Assembly (NCBI GenBank): GCA_038323655.1 | Contig: JBBQHE010000127.1 | Coordinates: 1 to 12,744, forward strand | Length of the DNA stretch: 12,744 bases | Direction: 5' to 3' | Origin: Humitalea sp038323655 | GTDB taxonomy: Bacteria; Pseudomonadota; Alphaproteobacteria; Acetobacterales; Acetobacteraceae | Part shown: piece after piece, positions 5,965 to 12,744 of the stretch | Numbering within the stretch: position 1 is the stretch's first letter | How the letters are laid out: each line of letters opens with the position of its first letter | Translations under genes and position numbers: made by a program | The notes under the pieces: model-generated | The model's database searches: none | What the model saw: the letters and a program-made list of their open reading frames with translations, nothing else | Told to the model about the DNA's origin: nothing

Positions 5965-6954
5965 ATGCCTCCGCCCTCCCAAGCCTGGCTGAACGACGCC
6001 GCCGCCAGCATGACCACCATGGCGCAGTTCGACCCCGGCATGAATGCGCTCAACCCGACCCATCGCGGCCATATCGCGAACAACGTCTGGCGGATGTCGG
6101 AGGATTATCCGGGCGCCGGCTTCTACGAGGCCTTCTTTCGCGACACCAACGCCAACCTGGGCCGGATCCCGGCGAACCAGGTCGCCAACCACAGGCTGCG
6201 CGTGTCCAACGTGTTCCTGTCGAAACTGGTCGCGCCCTACAAGAACGAGAAGTCGCTGGGCTCCTACCTGGGCGGCGCCTCGGAAATCCTGGACACCATC
6301 AGCAGCATCGAAAGGCCGCTGGCGGTTCCCGACCGCGTGGCGATGCCGACCGCCAACAAGACCTTCGAGCAGGTGGACTGGACCACGATCGGCAAGGCCA
6401 CCGTCTGCAACCCGCTGGAACAGGATGTCGATCGCACCGAGGTGCATGGCCAGGTGAAGTACTACATCGAGGTGAAGGCCGACGCCCACACCGCCTTTCA
6501 GAAGATCCATACCGCCAAGAGCACGGCGCAGATGGATCGCATCCTGGCGGTCATCGCCAACCGGGTCCGCCGTGCCCAACAGGCCAATGGCGAGACCACG
6601 CACCACAATCGCCACGGCTACACGCTGCGCCCGGCGATTTCACTGACCAACCCGGTCGGCTGGCTGGAGTATTTCAGCAGCGGCATCGTGCTGCTCTACG
6701 AGCATCGCGGCTTCTACCTGATGACGGGCGGGCAGGTGATCACGCCGGCGCAGCAGCGGACCGTGTATGAAGGGCTCTGGACGCTGTGCGGACTGACGCT
6801 GCCGGCCAAGAACTACTACCTGGTGCAGAACCATCTGGCGTCGCGGGACAAGATGGCGGCCCTGCTGGGGCAGCGCAGCGCGGCCTTCCCGACACCGGCC
6901 ACGCTGGCCGGCGCGAACTGGCTGGTGGCGGGGCTGGTGACGGCGCCGGTGTGA
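5965..6954 (+). CDS. Orphan protein of unknown function
   Basis: A 329-residue soluble protein that I cannot place in any family. It has no signal peptide or membrane helix. The N-terminal 120 residues look helical (for example HRGHIANNVWRMSEDYPG, 33-50). A mixed alpha/beta part follows, with VKYYIEVKADAHTAFQKIH (164-182) and a basic helix MDRILAVIANRVRRAQQ (190-206). Next come a His-rich turn TTHHNRHGY (211-219) and a hydrophobic segment IVLLYEHRGFYLM (241-253). There are only two cysteines (148, 275). Residue composition is balanced, with many Asn, Tyr, Lys and His, unlike the Ala/Arg-rich false readings of high-GC DNA, so coding is convincing. It is a lone plus-strand gene with a good ribosome binding site, its own upstream region with a nested palindrome, and a stop only 19 bp from the convergent pgk stop. 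No function is proposed. Confidence 0.85.
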   Translation: MPPPSQAWLNDAAASMTTMAQFDPGMNALNPTHRGHIANNVWRMSEDYPGAGFYEAFFRDTNANLGRIPANQVANHRLRVSNVFLSKLVAPYKNEKSLGSYLGGASEILDTISSIERPLAVPDRVAMPTANKTFEQVDWTTIGKATVCNPLEQDVDRTEVHGQVKYYIEVKADAHTAFQKIHTAKSTAQMDRILAVIANRVRRAQQANGETTHHNRHGYTLRPAISLTNPVGWLEYFSSGIVLLYEHRGFYLMTGGQVITPAQQRTVYEGLWTLCGLTLPAKNYYLVQNHLASRDKMAALLGQRSAAFPTPATLAGANWLVAGLVTAPV

Positions 6955-6973
6955 CCCGCCCCGCGCTCCGCCG

Positions 6974-8218
6974 TCAGCCCCGGTTCGAGTCCTGGTCCGA
7001 GTTCCGGTCCGAGTCCTGGTCCGGGCCCTGGTCCAGCGCCGCGACACCCGGCAGGGTCTTGCCTTCCAGCCACTCCAGGAAGGCACCGCCGGCCGAGGAG
7101 ACATAGGTCAGCCGTTCCATCACCCCCGCATGGCGCAGCGCCGAGACGGTATCCCCGCCGCCGCCGATCGACTTCAGCCCGGCCGAGGCGGTCAGCCCTG
7201 CCACGGCCTCGGCGATGGCCACGGTCGCGGTGTCGAAGGGCGGGATTTCAAAGGCGCCGAGGGGCCCGTTCCAGACCAGCGTGCCGGCCCCGCGCAGCCG
7301 CTGTTCGATCGCGGCGATGGTCTGCGGCCCGACGTCCAGCGCCATCATCCCCGCGGGCACGGTCATCGCGGGCACCGTGCGGTGCGGTGCGTTGGCGGCA
7401 AAGGCCTCGGCGGCGATCAGGTCCACCGGCAGCAGGATTTCGCAGCCATTGCCCTGCGCGGTCTTGAGGATGTCGCGCGCGGTGTCGTGCATCTCGGCTT
7501 CCTGCAGCGACCGGCCCATGGCCGCCCCCTGGGCGCCGAGGAAGGTATTGGCCATGGCGCCGCCGATCACCAGGCAATCGACCTTGCCCGACAGGTTGCC
7601 CAGCAGGTCGAGCTTGGTGCTGACCTTGGCGCCGCCGACGATGGCGACCACGGGGCGGGACGGGTGGCCGAGGGCGGCATCCAACGCTTCCAGCTCGGCC
7701 TGCATCAGCCGCCCGGCATAGGCGGGCAGCAGATGGGCGACCCCTTCGGTGCTGGCATGGGCGCGGTGGGCGGCCGAGAAGGCATCGTTGACATAGGCAT
7801 CGGCCAAGCGCGCCAGCCCCGCGGCCATGGCGGGGTCGTTCTTCTCCTCGCCGGGATGGAAGCGGGTGTTCTCCAGCAGCAGCACCTCGCCATCCTGCAG
7901 CGCGGCCGCCTCGGCCTCGGCCAGCGGGCCGATGCAATCGGCGACGAAGGCGACAGGCCGGCCGAGCGCTTCGGCCAGCGCCTCGGCCATCGGTTCCAGG
8001 GACATCGCCGGCACGACCTGCCCCTTCGGCCGGTCGAAGTGGCTGCAAACGATGACCCGCGCACCCTTCTGCGCCAGTTCGCGGATCGTGGGGGAGAGCC
8101 GTTCGATCCGCGTGCGGTCGGTGATGCGCCCGTCCTTGGTGGGGACGTTCAGGTCGGCCCGCAGCAGGATCCGCTTGCCGGCGGGATCGGCCAGGTCGTC
8201 GAGGGTGCGGAAGCTCAT
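6974..8218 (-). CDS. pgk: Phosphoglycerate kinase
   Basis: Cytosolic enzyme that interconverts 1,3-bisphosphoglycerate plus ADP with 3-phosphoglycerate plus ATP in glycolysis/gluconeogenesis (and the Calvin cycle if present). The 414 residues carry the family marks in order: LLRADLNVP (18-26), SHFDRPKG (59-66), LLENTRFHPGEE (114-125), VNDAFSAAHRAHAS (143-156), VGGAKVSTKLDLL (194-206), the LLPVD strand (262-266), VWNGPLGAFE (315-324) and the nucleotide-site loop SIGGGGDTVSAL (350-361). The normal fold ends near GKTLPGVAAL (386-395). A further 19 residues (DQGPDQDSDRN..., 396-414) are an unusual hydrophilic tail encoded by a 12-bp tandem repeat. The ATG at 8218 has AAGGA 10 bases upstream. It is the third gene of tkt-gap-pgk, 31 bp after gap. 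No hairpin terminator is visible in the 19-bp gap to the convergent orphan gene. Confidence 0.97.
   Translation of the reverse strand: MSFRTLDDLADPAGKRILLRADLNVPTKDGRITDRTRIERLSPTIRELAQKGARVIVCSHFDRPKGQVVPAMSLEPMAEALAEALGRPVAFVADCIGPLAEAEAAALQDGEVLLLENTRFHPGEEKNDPAMAAGLARLADAYVNDAFSAAHRAHASTEGVAHLLPAYAGRLMQAELEALDAALGHPSRPVVAIVGGAKVSTKLDLLGNLSGKVDCLVIGGAMANTFLGAQGAAMGRSLQEAEMHDTARDILKTAQGNGCEILLPVDLIAAEAFAANAPHRTVPAMTVPAGMMALDVGPQTIAAIEQRLRGAGTLVWNGPLGAFEIPPFDTATVAIAEAVAGLTASAGLKSIGGGGDTVSALRHAGVMERLTYVSSAGGAFLEWLEGKTLPGVAALDQGPDQDSDRNSDQDSNRG
6987..7034. repeat. 12-bp tandem repeat encoding the PGK C-terminal tail
   Basis: Four adjacent 12-bp units at 6987-6998, 6999-7010, 7011-7022 and 7023-7034; the first and third are identical (GAGTCCTGGTCC on the plus strand) and the others differ by two bases each. 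A partial fifth unit lies at about 6978-6986. In frame on the minus strand they give DQGP, DQDS, DRNS, DQDS and a final NRG before the stop. A 12-bp unit length preserves the frame whatever the copy number. Confidence 0.9.
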
Positions 8219-8249
8219 GCGGGCCGGGTCCTTCGGGGAAGCGACAGGA

Positions 8250-9272
8250 TCACAGGCTGCCGAACAGCGCCGCGGTATCGCTCATGCGGTTCGAAAAACC
8301 CCATTCATTGTCGTACCAGGACATCACCCGCACCAGCGCGCCATCGACCACCGCGGTCTGCGTCGCATCGAACGTGCTGCTGGCCGGGTTGTGGTTGAAG
8401 TCGATGGAAACCAGGGGGGCGGTGTTGTAGGCGAGGATGCCCTTCAGCGGCCCGCTTTCGCTCGCCGCCTTCATCGCCGCGTTGATGGCGTCGCGGGTCA
8501 GGCCTTCGGTGCGCGCGGGCACGAAGTCCAGGCTGACCAGCGAGACATTGGGCGTCGGGATGCGGATCGCCGTGCCGTCCAGCTTGCCGGCGAGTTCCGG
8601 CATGACCAGGCCCACGGCCTTGGCGGCCCCCGTGCTGGTCGGGATGGCGGAGACCGCCGCCGCACGGGCGCGATGCAGGTCCTTGTGCAGCGTGTCCACC
8701 GTGTTCTGGTCGCCGGTATAGGCGTGGATCGTCACCATATAACCGCGCAGGATGCCGAAGTTGTCGTGCAGCACCTTGGCGATCGGCGCCAGGCAATTGG
8801 TGGTGCAAGAGGCGTTGGAGACGACCGTCATCGCTGAGGTCAGCGTCTTCTCGTTCACGCCATAGACGATGGTCGCATCCGCATTCTCACCGGGTGCGGA
8901 GATCAGCACCTTCCGCGCACCGGCGGTGATCAGGGCGCTGGCCTTGTCCTTGGCGGTGAAGATGCCGGTGCATTCCATCGCCACATCGACGCCCTGGAAG
9001 GGCACGCGGGTAGGGTCGCGTTCGGCGCTGACCACGATGGGGGCGTAGGTGCGGCCGTTGGCGGTGATGATCAGCTTGTTGCCATCGACCACGACCTCAC
9101 CGGGGAAGCGGCCGTGCACGCTGTCGAAGCGGAACAGATGGGCGTTCGCCTCGACGCTGCCCAGGTCGTTGATCGCGATGCATTCCACATCCGACCGGCC
9201 GCTTTCGATCATGGCGCGCAGCACAAGCCGCCCGATGCGTCCGAACCCGTTGATCGCGACTTTGACGGCCAT
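8250..9272 (-). CDS. gap: Glyceraldehyde-3-phosphate dehydrogenase, type I
   Basis: Cytosolic, phosphorylating GAPDH of 340 residues, a normal length. The Rossmann start VAINGFGRIGRLVLRA (5-20) is followed by AINDL (33-37). Asp36 there is the usual determinant for NAD over NADP, so NAD use is likely. The catalytic motif SNASCTTNCLAP has Cys156, the base His183 is in IHAYTGDQ, and the phosphate-site region SAIPTSTGAAKAVG and the C-terminal VMSWYDNEWGFSNRM are both present. The ATG at 9272 gives the canonical N-terminus; in-frame sequence upstream is antisense reading inside the transketolase gene. It is 17 bp after the tkt stop and 31 bp before pgk, so it is almost certainly co-transcribed with both. 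Confidence 0.98.
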   Translation of the reverse strand: MAVKVAINGFGRIGRLVLRAMIESGRSDVECIAINDLGSVEANAHLFRFDSVHGRFPGEVVVDGNKLIITANGRTYAPIVVSAERDPTRVPFQGVDVAMECTGIFTAKDKASALITAGARKVLISAPGENADATIVYGVNEKTLTSAMTVVSNASCTTNCLAPIAKVLHDNFGILRGYMVTIHAYTGDQNTVDTLHKDLHRARAAAVSAIPTSTGAAKAVGLVMPELAGKLDGTAIRIPTPNVSLVSLDFVPARTEGLTRDAINAAMKAASESGPLKGILAYNTAPLVSIDFNHNPASSTFDATQTAVVDGALVRVMSWYDNEWGFSNRMSDTAALFGSL

Positions 9273-9289
9273 GATGGAAGAACCCCTGG

Positions 9290-11341
9290 TCAGATGTTGC
9301 TGCTGATGCGTTTGCGTGCGGCGGCGGCCGCGGCCTCGGCGGTGATACCGAAATGGGTGTAGAGCGCCTCGGCCGGTGCAGATGCGCCAAAGCCCATCAT
9401 GCCGATGAAAGTGCCGTCGGACCCAAGCCAGCGGTCCCAGCCGAATGACACCGCGGCCTCGATGCCGATGCGCGGGGCGGTGCCCAGCGTCTCCTCGCGA
9501 TAGGCCGCATCCTGCGCGCCAAACAACTCCCAGCAGGGCAGGGAGACGACGGCGCAGGCGATGCCCTCGGCGTCCAGGATCGCGCGGGCGGCCATGGCGA
9601 TCTGCACCTCGCTGCCGGTGGCGATGAAGGTCGCCCGCCGCGGGCCGGCGGCCTCGGCCAGCACATAGCCGCCGCGGGCGCAGCGGTTTTCGCCCACGTC
9701 CGTCCGCAGCGTGGGCAGGCCTTGGCGCGACAGGGCCAGCACCGAGGGCCCGTCGTTGCGGCGCAAGGCGAGGTCCCAGCATTCCGCCGTTTCCATCGCA
9801 TCGGCCGGGCGGAAGACCGAAACATTCGGCATGCAGCGCAGGGACGCGAGTGTTTCCACCGGCTGGTGCGTCGGCCCGTCTTCGCCCAGGCCGATGCTGT
9901 CATGCGTCAGCACATGGATCACCCGCTGGCGCATCAGCGCCGCCAGGCGCAGGGCAGGGCGCAGGTAGTCGGCAAAGATCAGGAAGGTGCCGGAATAGGG
10001 GATGATGCCGCCATGCAGCGCCATGCCGTTCATGGCCGCCGCCATGCCGTGTTCGCGTATGCCCCAATGGACGAAGCGGCCGGCGAAATCGCCCGGGCGC
10101 ATGGCGGGGATGCCCTTGACGTTGGTGTTGTTGCTGCCGGTCAGGTCGGCACTGCCGCCGATCATTTCCGGCACCGCGGGCACCAGGGTTTCCAGCGCCT
10201 TTTGGCTGGAAATGCGGCTGCCTTCCTTCGGCTTGTTCTCGGCGATGCTGGCGCGCAGGGCGTTCAGCGCATCGGTCCAATTGTCGGGCAGTTGGCCGCG
10301 CATGGCGCGGTCGAATTCGGCTTTCTGGGGGTGCTTGGCCAGGCGCTTCAGCCAGGAACGGCGGGTGCCGCCGGACCGGCTGCCTGCGACCAGCCAGGGG
10401 GCGCGGATGGCGTCGGGCACCTCGAAGGGCGCATGGGTCCAGCCGAGCGCGGATTTGGCGGCGGCGGCCTCGGCCGCGCCCAGCGGGGCGCCATGGCTGC
10501 CCGCGGTGCCGGCCTTGGTCGGTGCCGAAAAGCCGATGATGGTGCGGCAGGCGATGATCGTGGGTTTTTGCGACCGCATGGCCTGGGCGCAGGCGGCGGC
10601 CACGGCCTCCGCATCATGCCCGTCGACGCGCTTGGTCGCCCAGCCGTAGGCAGCAAAACGCTTGAGCTGGTCGTCGGAGGAGGAGATCGACAGGTCGCCG
10701 TCGATCGAAATGCCGTTGTCGTCCCACAGCACCGTCAGCTTGTTCAGCCCGAGGTGGCCGGCGAGCGAGGCGGCCTCATGGCTGATGCCCTCCATCAGGT
10801 CGCCGTCCGAGGCGATGACCCAGGTGCGGTGATCGACCAGGGAGCGGCCGAAGCGGGCGGCCAGGTGCCGTTCGGCCAGCGCCATGCCGACGGCGGTCGC
10901 GATGCCCTGGCCGAGCGGGCCCGTGGTCATCTCGATCGCCGGATGTTCACCGTATTCGGGGTGGCCGGCTGCGACCGAATGCAATTGGCGGAACGCCTTC
11001 AGATCCTCGATCCCCATGCCGGCATGGCCGGTCAGGTGGATCAGCGCATAGAGCAGCATGGACCCGTGCCCCGCCGACAGCACGAAGCGGTCGCGGTCAG
11101 GCCAGCGCGGATCGGCCGCGTCGTATTTCAGGAAGCGGGAGAACAGCACCGTCGCCACATCGGCCATGCCCATCGGCATGCCGGGGTGGCCGGATTTGGC
11201 GGCCTCGACCGCGTCGATCGCCAGCGCCCTGATGGCATCCGCCATGCGCCGGGCTTCGGTGGCCGGGCGGGCCAGGACCGCGGCCTGGACGGCGAGGGCC
11301 GGGTTGGCGGCTGACGGATCGGCGGGGGGCTGGCTTGCCAA
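9290..11341 (-). CDS. tkt: Transketolase
   Basis: Thiamine-diphosphate enzyme of the pentose phosphate pathway (and Calvin cycle if present) that transfers two-carbon units between sugar phosphates. From the proposed TTG start it has 683 residues. Family marks in order: KSGHPGMPMGMADVA (49-63), DRFVLSAGHGSMLLYA (84-99), TTGPLGQGIATAVGMA (139-154), the ThDP/metal motif ASDGDLMEG...DDNGIS (177-212), the GSADLTGSN segment, GIREHGMAAAMNGMALHGG with the catalytic Glu, and HDSIGLGEDGPTHQPVE. The only ATG near the start (11245, MADAIRALA) would give 651 residues and cut into the first conserved helix compared with E. coli TktA. The TTG at 11341 lies about 35 bases after a good -10 box, so I prefer it, with moderate confidence. 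The open frame continues further upstream but runs antisense through the divergent gene and past the promoter. Confidence 0.95.
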   Translation of the reverse strand: MASQPPADPSAANPALAVQAAVLARPATEARRMADAIRALAIDAVEAAKSGHPGMPMGMADVATVLFSRFLKYDAADPRWPDRDRFVLSAGHGSMLLYALIHLTGHAGMGIEDLKAFRQLHSVAAGHPEYGEHPAIEMTTGPLGQGIATAVGMALAERHLAARFGRSLVDHRTWVIASDGDLMEGISHEAASLAGHLGLNKLTVLWDDNGISIDGDLSISSSDDQLKRFAAYGWATKRVDGHDAEAVAAACAQAMRSQKPTIIACRTIIGFSAPTKAGTAGSHGAPLGAAEAAAAKSALGWTHAPFEVPDAIRAPWLVAGSRSGGTRRSWLKRLAKHPQKAEFDRAMRGQLPDNWTDALNALRASIAENKPKEGSRISSQKALETLVPAVPEMIGGSADLTGSNNTNVKGIPAMRPGDFAGRFVHWGIREHGMAAAMNGMALHGGIIPYSGTFLIFADYLRPALRLAALMRQRVIHVLTHDSIGLGEDGPTHQPVETLASLRCMPNVSVFRPADAMETAECWDLALRRNDGPSVLALSRQGLPTLRTDVGENRCARGGYVLAEAAGPRRATFIATGSEVQIAMAARAILDAEGIACAVVSLPCWELFGAQDAAYREETLGTAPRIGIEAAVSFGWDRWLGSDGTFIGMMGFGASAPAEALYTHFGITAEAAAAAARKRISSNI

Positions 11342-11375
11342 GGGGCGGGGGTTCCGGAGGCGACAGGGCGGCGTC

Positions 11376-11404
11376 GCTATAGGGCGGGGGCGGCGGGCGG
11401 GCAA
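11376..11404 (-). promoter_or_regulatory. Sigma70-like promoter of the tkt-gap-pgk operon
   Basis: On the minus strand, -35 TTGCCC (11404-11399), a 17-base spacer and -10 TATAGC (11381-11376), each 4 of 6 to consensus. It lies in the 114-bp divergent region between tkt and the GT87-like gene. Transcription would begin near 11369, leaving a leader of about 28 nt before the TTG start. TATA-type hexamers are rare in DNA this GC-rich, which adds some weight. Confidence 0.5.
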
Positions 11405-11455
11405 CCAAGCCGGTAGCGTTTGCCGCGCGGCGGGGAAACCGCTTCGCTGCGGCGC

Positions 11456-12607
11456 ATGACCGCATGGATCACCCCCGCCCGCGCCAGGCTCTACGGCGGC
11501 GCCTGGCTGCTGCTGGCCGGGCTGCTGGTCGTGCTCTTCGCCCGTCACCTGGCGGGCTGGACGGGCGGGCGGCCGATCGACACGGATTTCGCAAGTTTTT
11601 ACGCGGCCTCGGCGCTGGCGCTGGAGGGTCGTGCCGGGGCGGCCTGGGACTCCCTGGCCCATGCGGCGATGCAGGCGGCGCTGCTGGGCCCGGGGCGGGT
11701 CTATGCCTTCTTCTACCCACCGCACTACCTGCTGGCGCTGTGGCCGCTGGCGCTGCTGCCGGCGCTTGGCGCCTATGCGGCCTGGGTCGTGGCCACCGGG
11801 GCGCTGCTGGCGCTGGCGCTGCGGCGGATGGGCCTGGGCTGGCTCGGGGTCGGGGTGCTGCTGGCCTCCCCGGTCGGGCTGCTGACGGTGATGACCGGGC
11901 AGAACGCCTTTCTCACCGCCGGGCTGTTTGCCTGGGCCGGGCTGCTGATGGACCGCCGGCCGGTGCTGGCCGGTGCCTGCCTGGGGCTGCTGACGATGAA
12001 GCCGCAACTGGGGCTGATGGTGCCGGTGGCACTGGTCGCGGGGCGGCGGTGGCCTGTGGTGGTGGCCGCGGTCGTGGCCAGCCTGGCGCTGGTTGGGCTG
12101 TCGTTGCTGGCCTTTGGCCCGGCGGCCTGGGCGGGGTTCCTGGGGCAGGGGGGTGCTGCGCGATCGGGGCTCGAAGGCCGGCTTGAGATCTGGAAAATGC
12201 AGAGCCTCTATGCCGCGCTGCTGCAACTGGGGGCAGCGCCACTGCTGGCTTATGCCGCGCAGGCGCTGGGGGCGGTGCTGGTGCTGGCCTGGTGCTGGCC
12301 TGCGCTGGCCCGGCGCCCCTCCGGCCCCGCCACGGCGGCGCTGGCGGCGGTGGCGGGGCTGCTGATGACGCCCTTCCTGCAATTCTACGATTTTTGCCTG
12401 CTGCTGCCGGCCATGGCCTTCCTGCTTCGCAGCGGGCCGCCGCTACCGTGGGAGAGGCTGGGGCTGGTGGCGCTGTTTGCCGGGCCCGGGCTGAGTTTCG
12501 CGCTGGGCGACCTGGCCGGGCTGCCGATCGGGCCGCTGGTCGCGGTTCTGGCAGTGTGGCTGGTGCGTCGGCGCCTGGTGGCTGGTGCGGGGGGGGCGGG
12601 CTGCTGA
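11456..12607 (+). CDS. GT87/DUF2029-family membrane glycosyltransferase-like protein
   Basis: A 383-residue polytopic inner-membrane protein with roughly ten hydrophobic segments. After a first membrane helix (about 14-30) comes RPIDTDFASFYAAS (39-52), whose Asp42/Asp44 match the position of the catalytic Asp of GT-C fold enzymes such as the GT87 mannosyltransferases. It is followed by YAFFYPPHYLLALWPLALLP (83-102), TGQNAFLTAGLFAWAGLLMD (147-166) and the AGACLGLLTMKPQLGL block (172-187), which is the most characteristic part of the family. The C-terminal TPFLQFYDFCLLLPA (305-319) fits the usual P...YD motif. GT87 enzymes use polyprenyl-phosphate sugars; acceptor and sugar are unknown here. 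The ATG at 11456 gives a normal N-terminus; a TTG at 11420 is possible. Divergent from tkt, with no clear Shine-Dalgarno. Confidence 0.85.
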   Translation: MTAWITPARARLYGGAWLLLAGLLVVLFARHLAGWTGGRPIDTDFASFYAASALALEGRAGAAWDSLAHAAMQAALLGPGRVYAFFYPPHYLLALWPLALLPALGAYAAWVVATGALLALALRRMGLGWLGVGVLLASPVGLLTVMTGQNAFLTAGLFAWAGLLMDRRPVLAGACLGLLTMKPQLGLMVPVALVAGRRWPVVVAAVVASLALVGLSLLAFGPAAWAGFLGQGGAARSGLEGRLEIWKMQSLYAALLQLGAAPLLAYAAQALGAVLVLAWCWPALARRPSGPATAALAAVAGLLMTPFLQFYDFCLLLPAMAFLLRSGPPLPWERLGLVALFAGPGLSFALGDLAGLPIGPLVAVLAVWLVRRRLVAGAGGAGC

Positions 12608-12665
12608 CCATCGCCGCGCCCCCCTGGCCTTCCACCGCGTTTCGGGGTCAGGCTAGCCGGTAAGG

Positions 12666-12744
12666 ATGACGCCCGCGCAAAAACCGCTCAACCGCGACGC
12701 TGATTTCCTGCGGCTATGGACCGTGGGTCTCATGGTTTCGCTCG
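12666..12744 (+). CDS. Probable MFS transporter, N-terminal fragment at the window edge
   Basis: Only 26 codons are visible: MTPAQKPLNRDADFLRLWTV then GLMVSL. The pattern NRDADFLRLWTVGLMVSL resembles the entry into the first membrane helix of major facilitator transporters (compare the common DFRRLW...VS pattern). An in-frame TAG 12 bases upstream of the ATG limits the start to 12666 or later; AAGG directly abuts the ATG, which is too close for a good ribosome binding site. It lies 58 bp after the GT87-like gene on the same strand. The family call rests on very few residues. Confidence 0.45.
   Translation, partial: MTPAQKPLNRDADFLRLWTVGLMVSL

Noticed and set aside
183..6770. Very long plus-strand open frames (183-2252, 2246-5086, 3063-6770) opposite or across the annotated genes
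   Set aside because: Their products are Arg/Gln/Gly/Ala-rich with no domains and lie mainly antisense to genes with clear motifs. High GC at third positions removes stop codons from the opposite strand, which explains their length.
9273..9782. Upstream extension of the GAPDH frame
   Set aside because: It is an out-of-frame reading of the transketolase 3' half; canonical GAPDH starts at MAVKVAINGFGRIG.
11342..12382. A 1030-residue reading that extends transketolase upstream through the divergent gene
   Set aside because: The added N-terminal part is Gln/Arg/Pro-rich, antisense to the GT87-like gene, and passes upstream of the apparent promoter. Transketolase homology begins only near 11245-11280.
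1..12744. Mobile elements, CRISPR, tRNA or rRNA genes, or prophage genes
   Set aside because: No spaced repeats, transposase or integrase motifs, or cloverleaf-forming sequences were seen; the tandem repeats found are short and inside genes.

Overview
The window is very GC-rich with strong GC bias at third codon positions. Its gene content suits the chromosome of an alphaproteobacterium, probably Rhodospirillales/Acetobacteraceae (Roseomonas-like). The phylum-level call rests on the tkt-gap-pgk order and on the look of the Nudix and monooxygenase proteins; the genus-level idea is inference only. No tRNA, rRNA, CRISPR array, transposase or integrase was seen.

Layout. Bases 1-3394 (minus strand) form an apparent operon read from right to left: a patatin-like lipoprotein hydrolase, a small antibiotic-biosynthesis-monooxygenase (ABM) protein whose GTG start overlaps the patatin stop, then an NCS2 (xanthine/uracil permease-like) transporter that leaves the left edge. 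The transporter lacks the usual substrate-binding glutamates and carries an extra cytoplasmic C-terminal domain. Bases 3551-5385 (minus) hold a Nudix hydrolase, a proline-rich lipoprotein coupled to it by an ATGA overlap, and an alanine-rich secreted protein of unknown function with a strong Shine-Dalgarno. A small unknown protein lies at 5441-5680 (minus).

Bases 5681-5964 are a relatively AT-rich control region with a nested perfect inverted repeat (5807-5846). It precedes the one clear orphan gene, a 329-residue plus-strand protein at 5965-6954 that I cannot assign to any family.

Bases 6974-11404 (minus) are a central carbon operon: promoter, transketolase (probable TTG start), type I GAPDH and phosphoglycerate kinase. 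In the pentose phosphate pathway (and the Calvin cycle, if the organism has one) transketolase makes or uses glyceraldehyde-3-phosphate, which GAPDH and PGK interconvert with 3-phosphoglycerate. PGK ends in an unusual polar tail encoded by a 12-bp tandem repeat. Divergent from transketolase is a GT87/DUF2029 polytopic membrane glycosyltransferase-like protein (11456-12607), followed by the first 26 codons of a probable MFS transporter running off the right edge.

Overall this is mostly ordinary chromosome. The points most worth following are the orphan gene with its palindromic upstream region, the divergent NCS2 fusion protein, and the repeat-built PGK tail. I did not find convincing evidence of a complete new multi-gene system.
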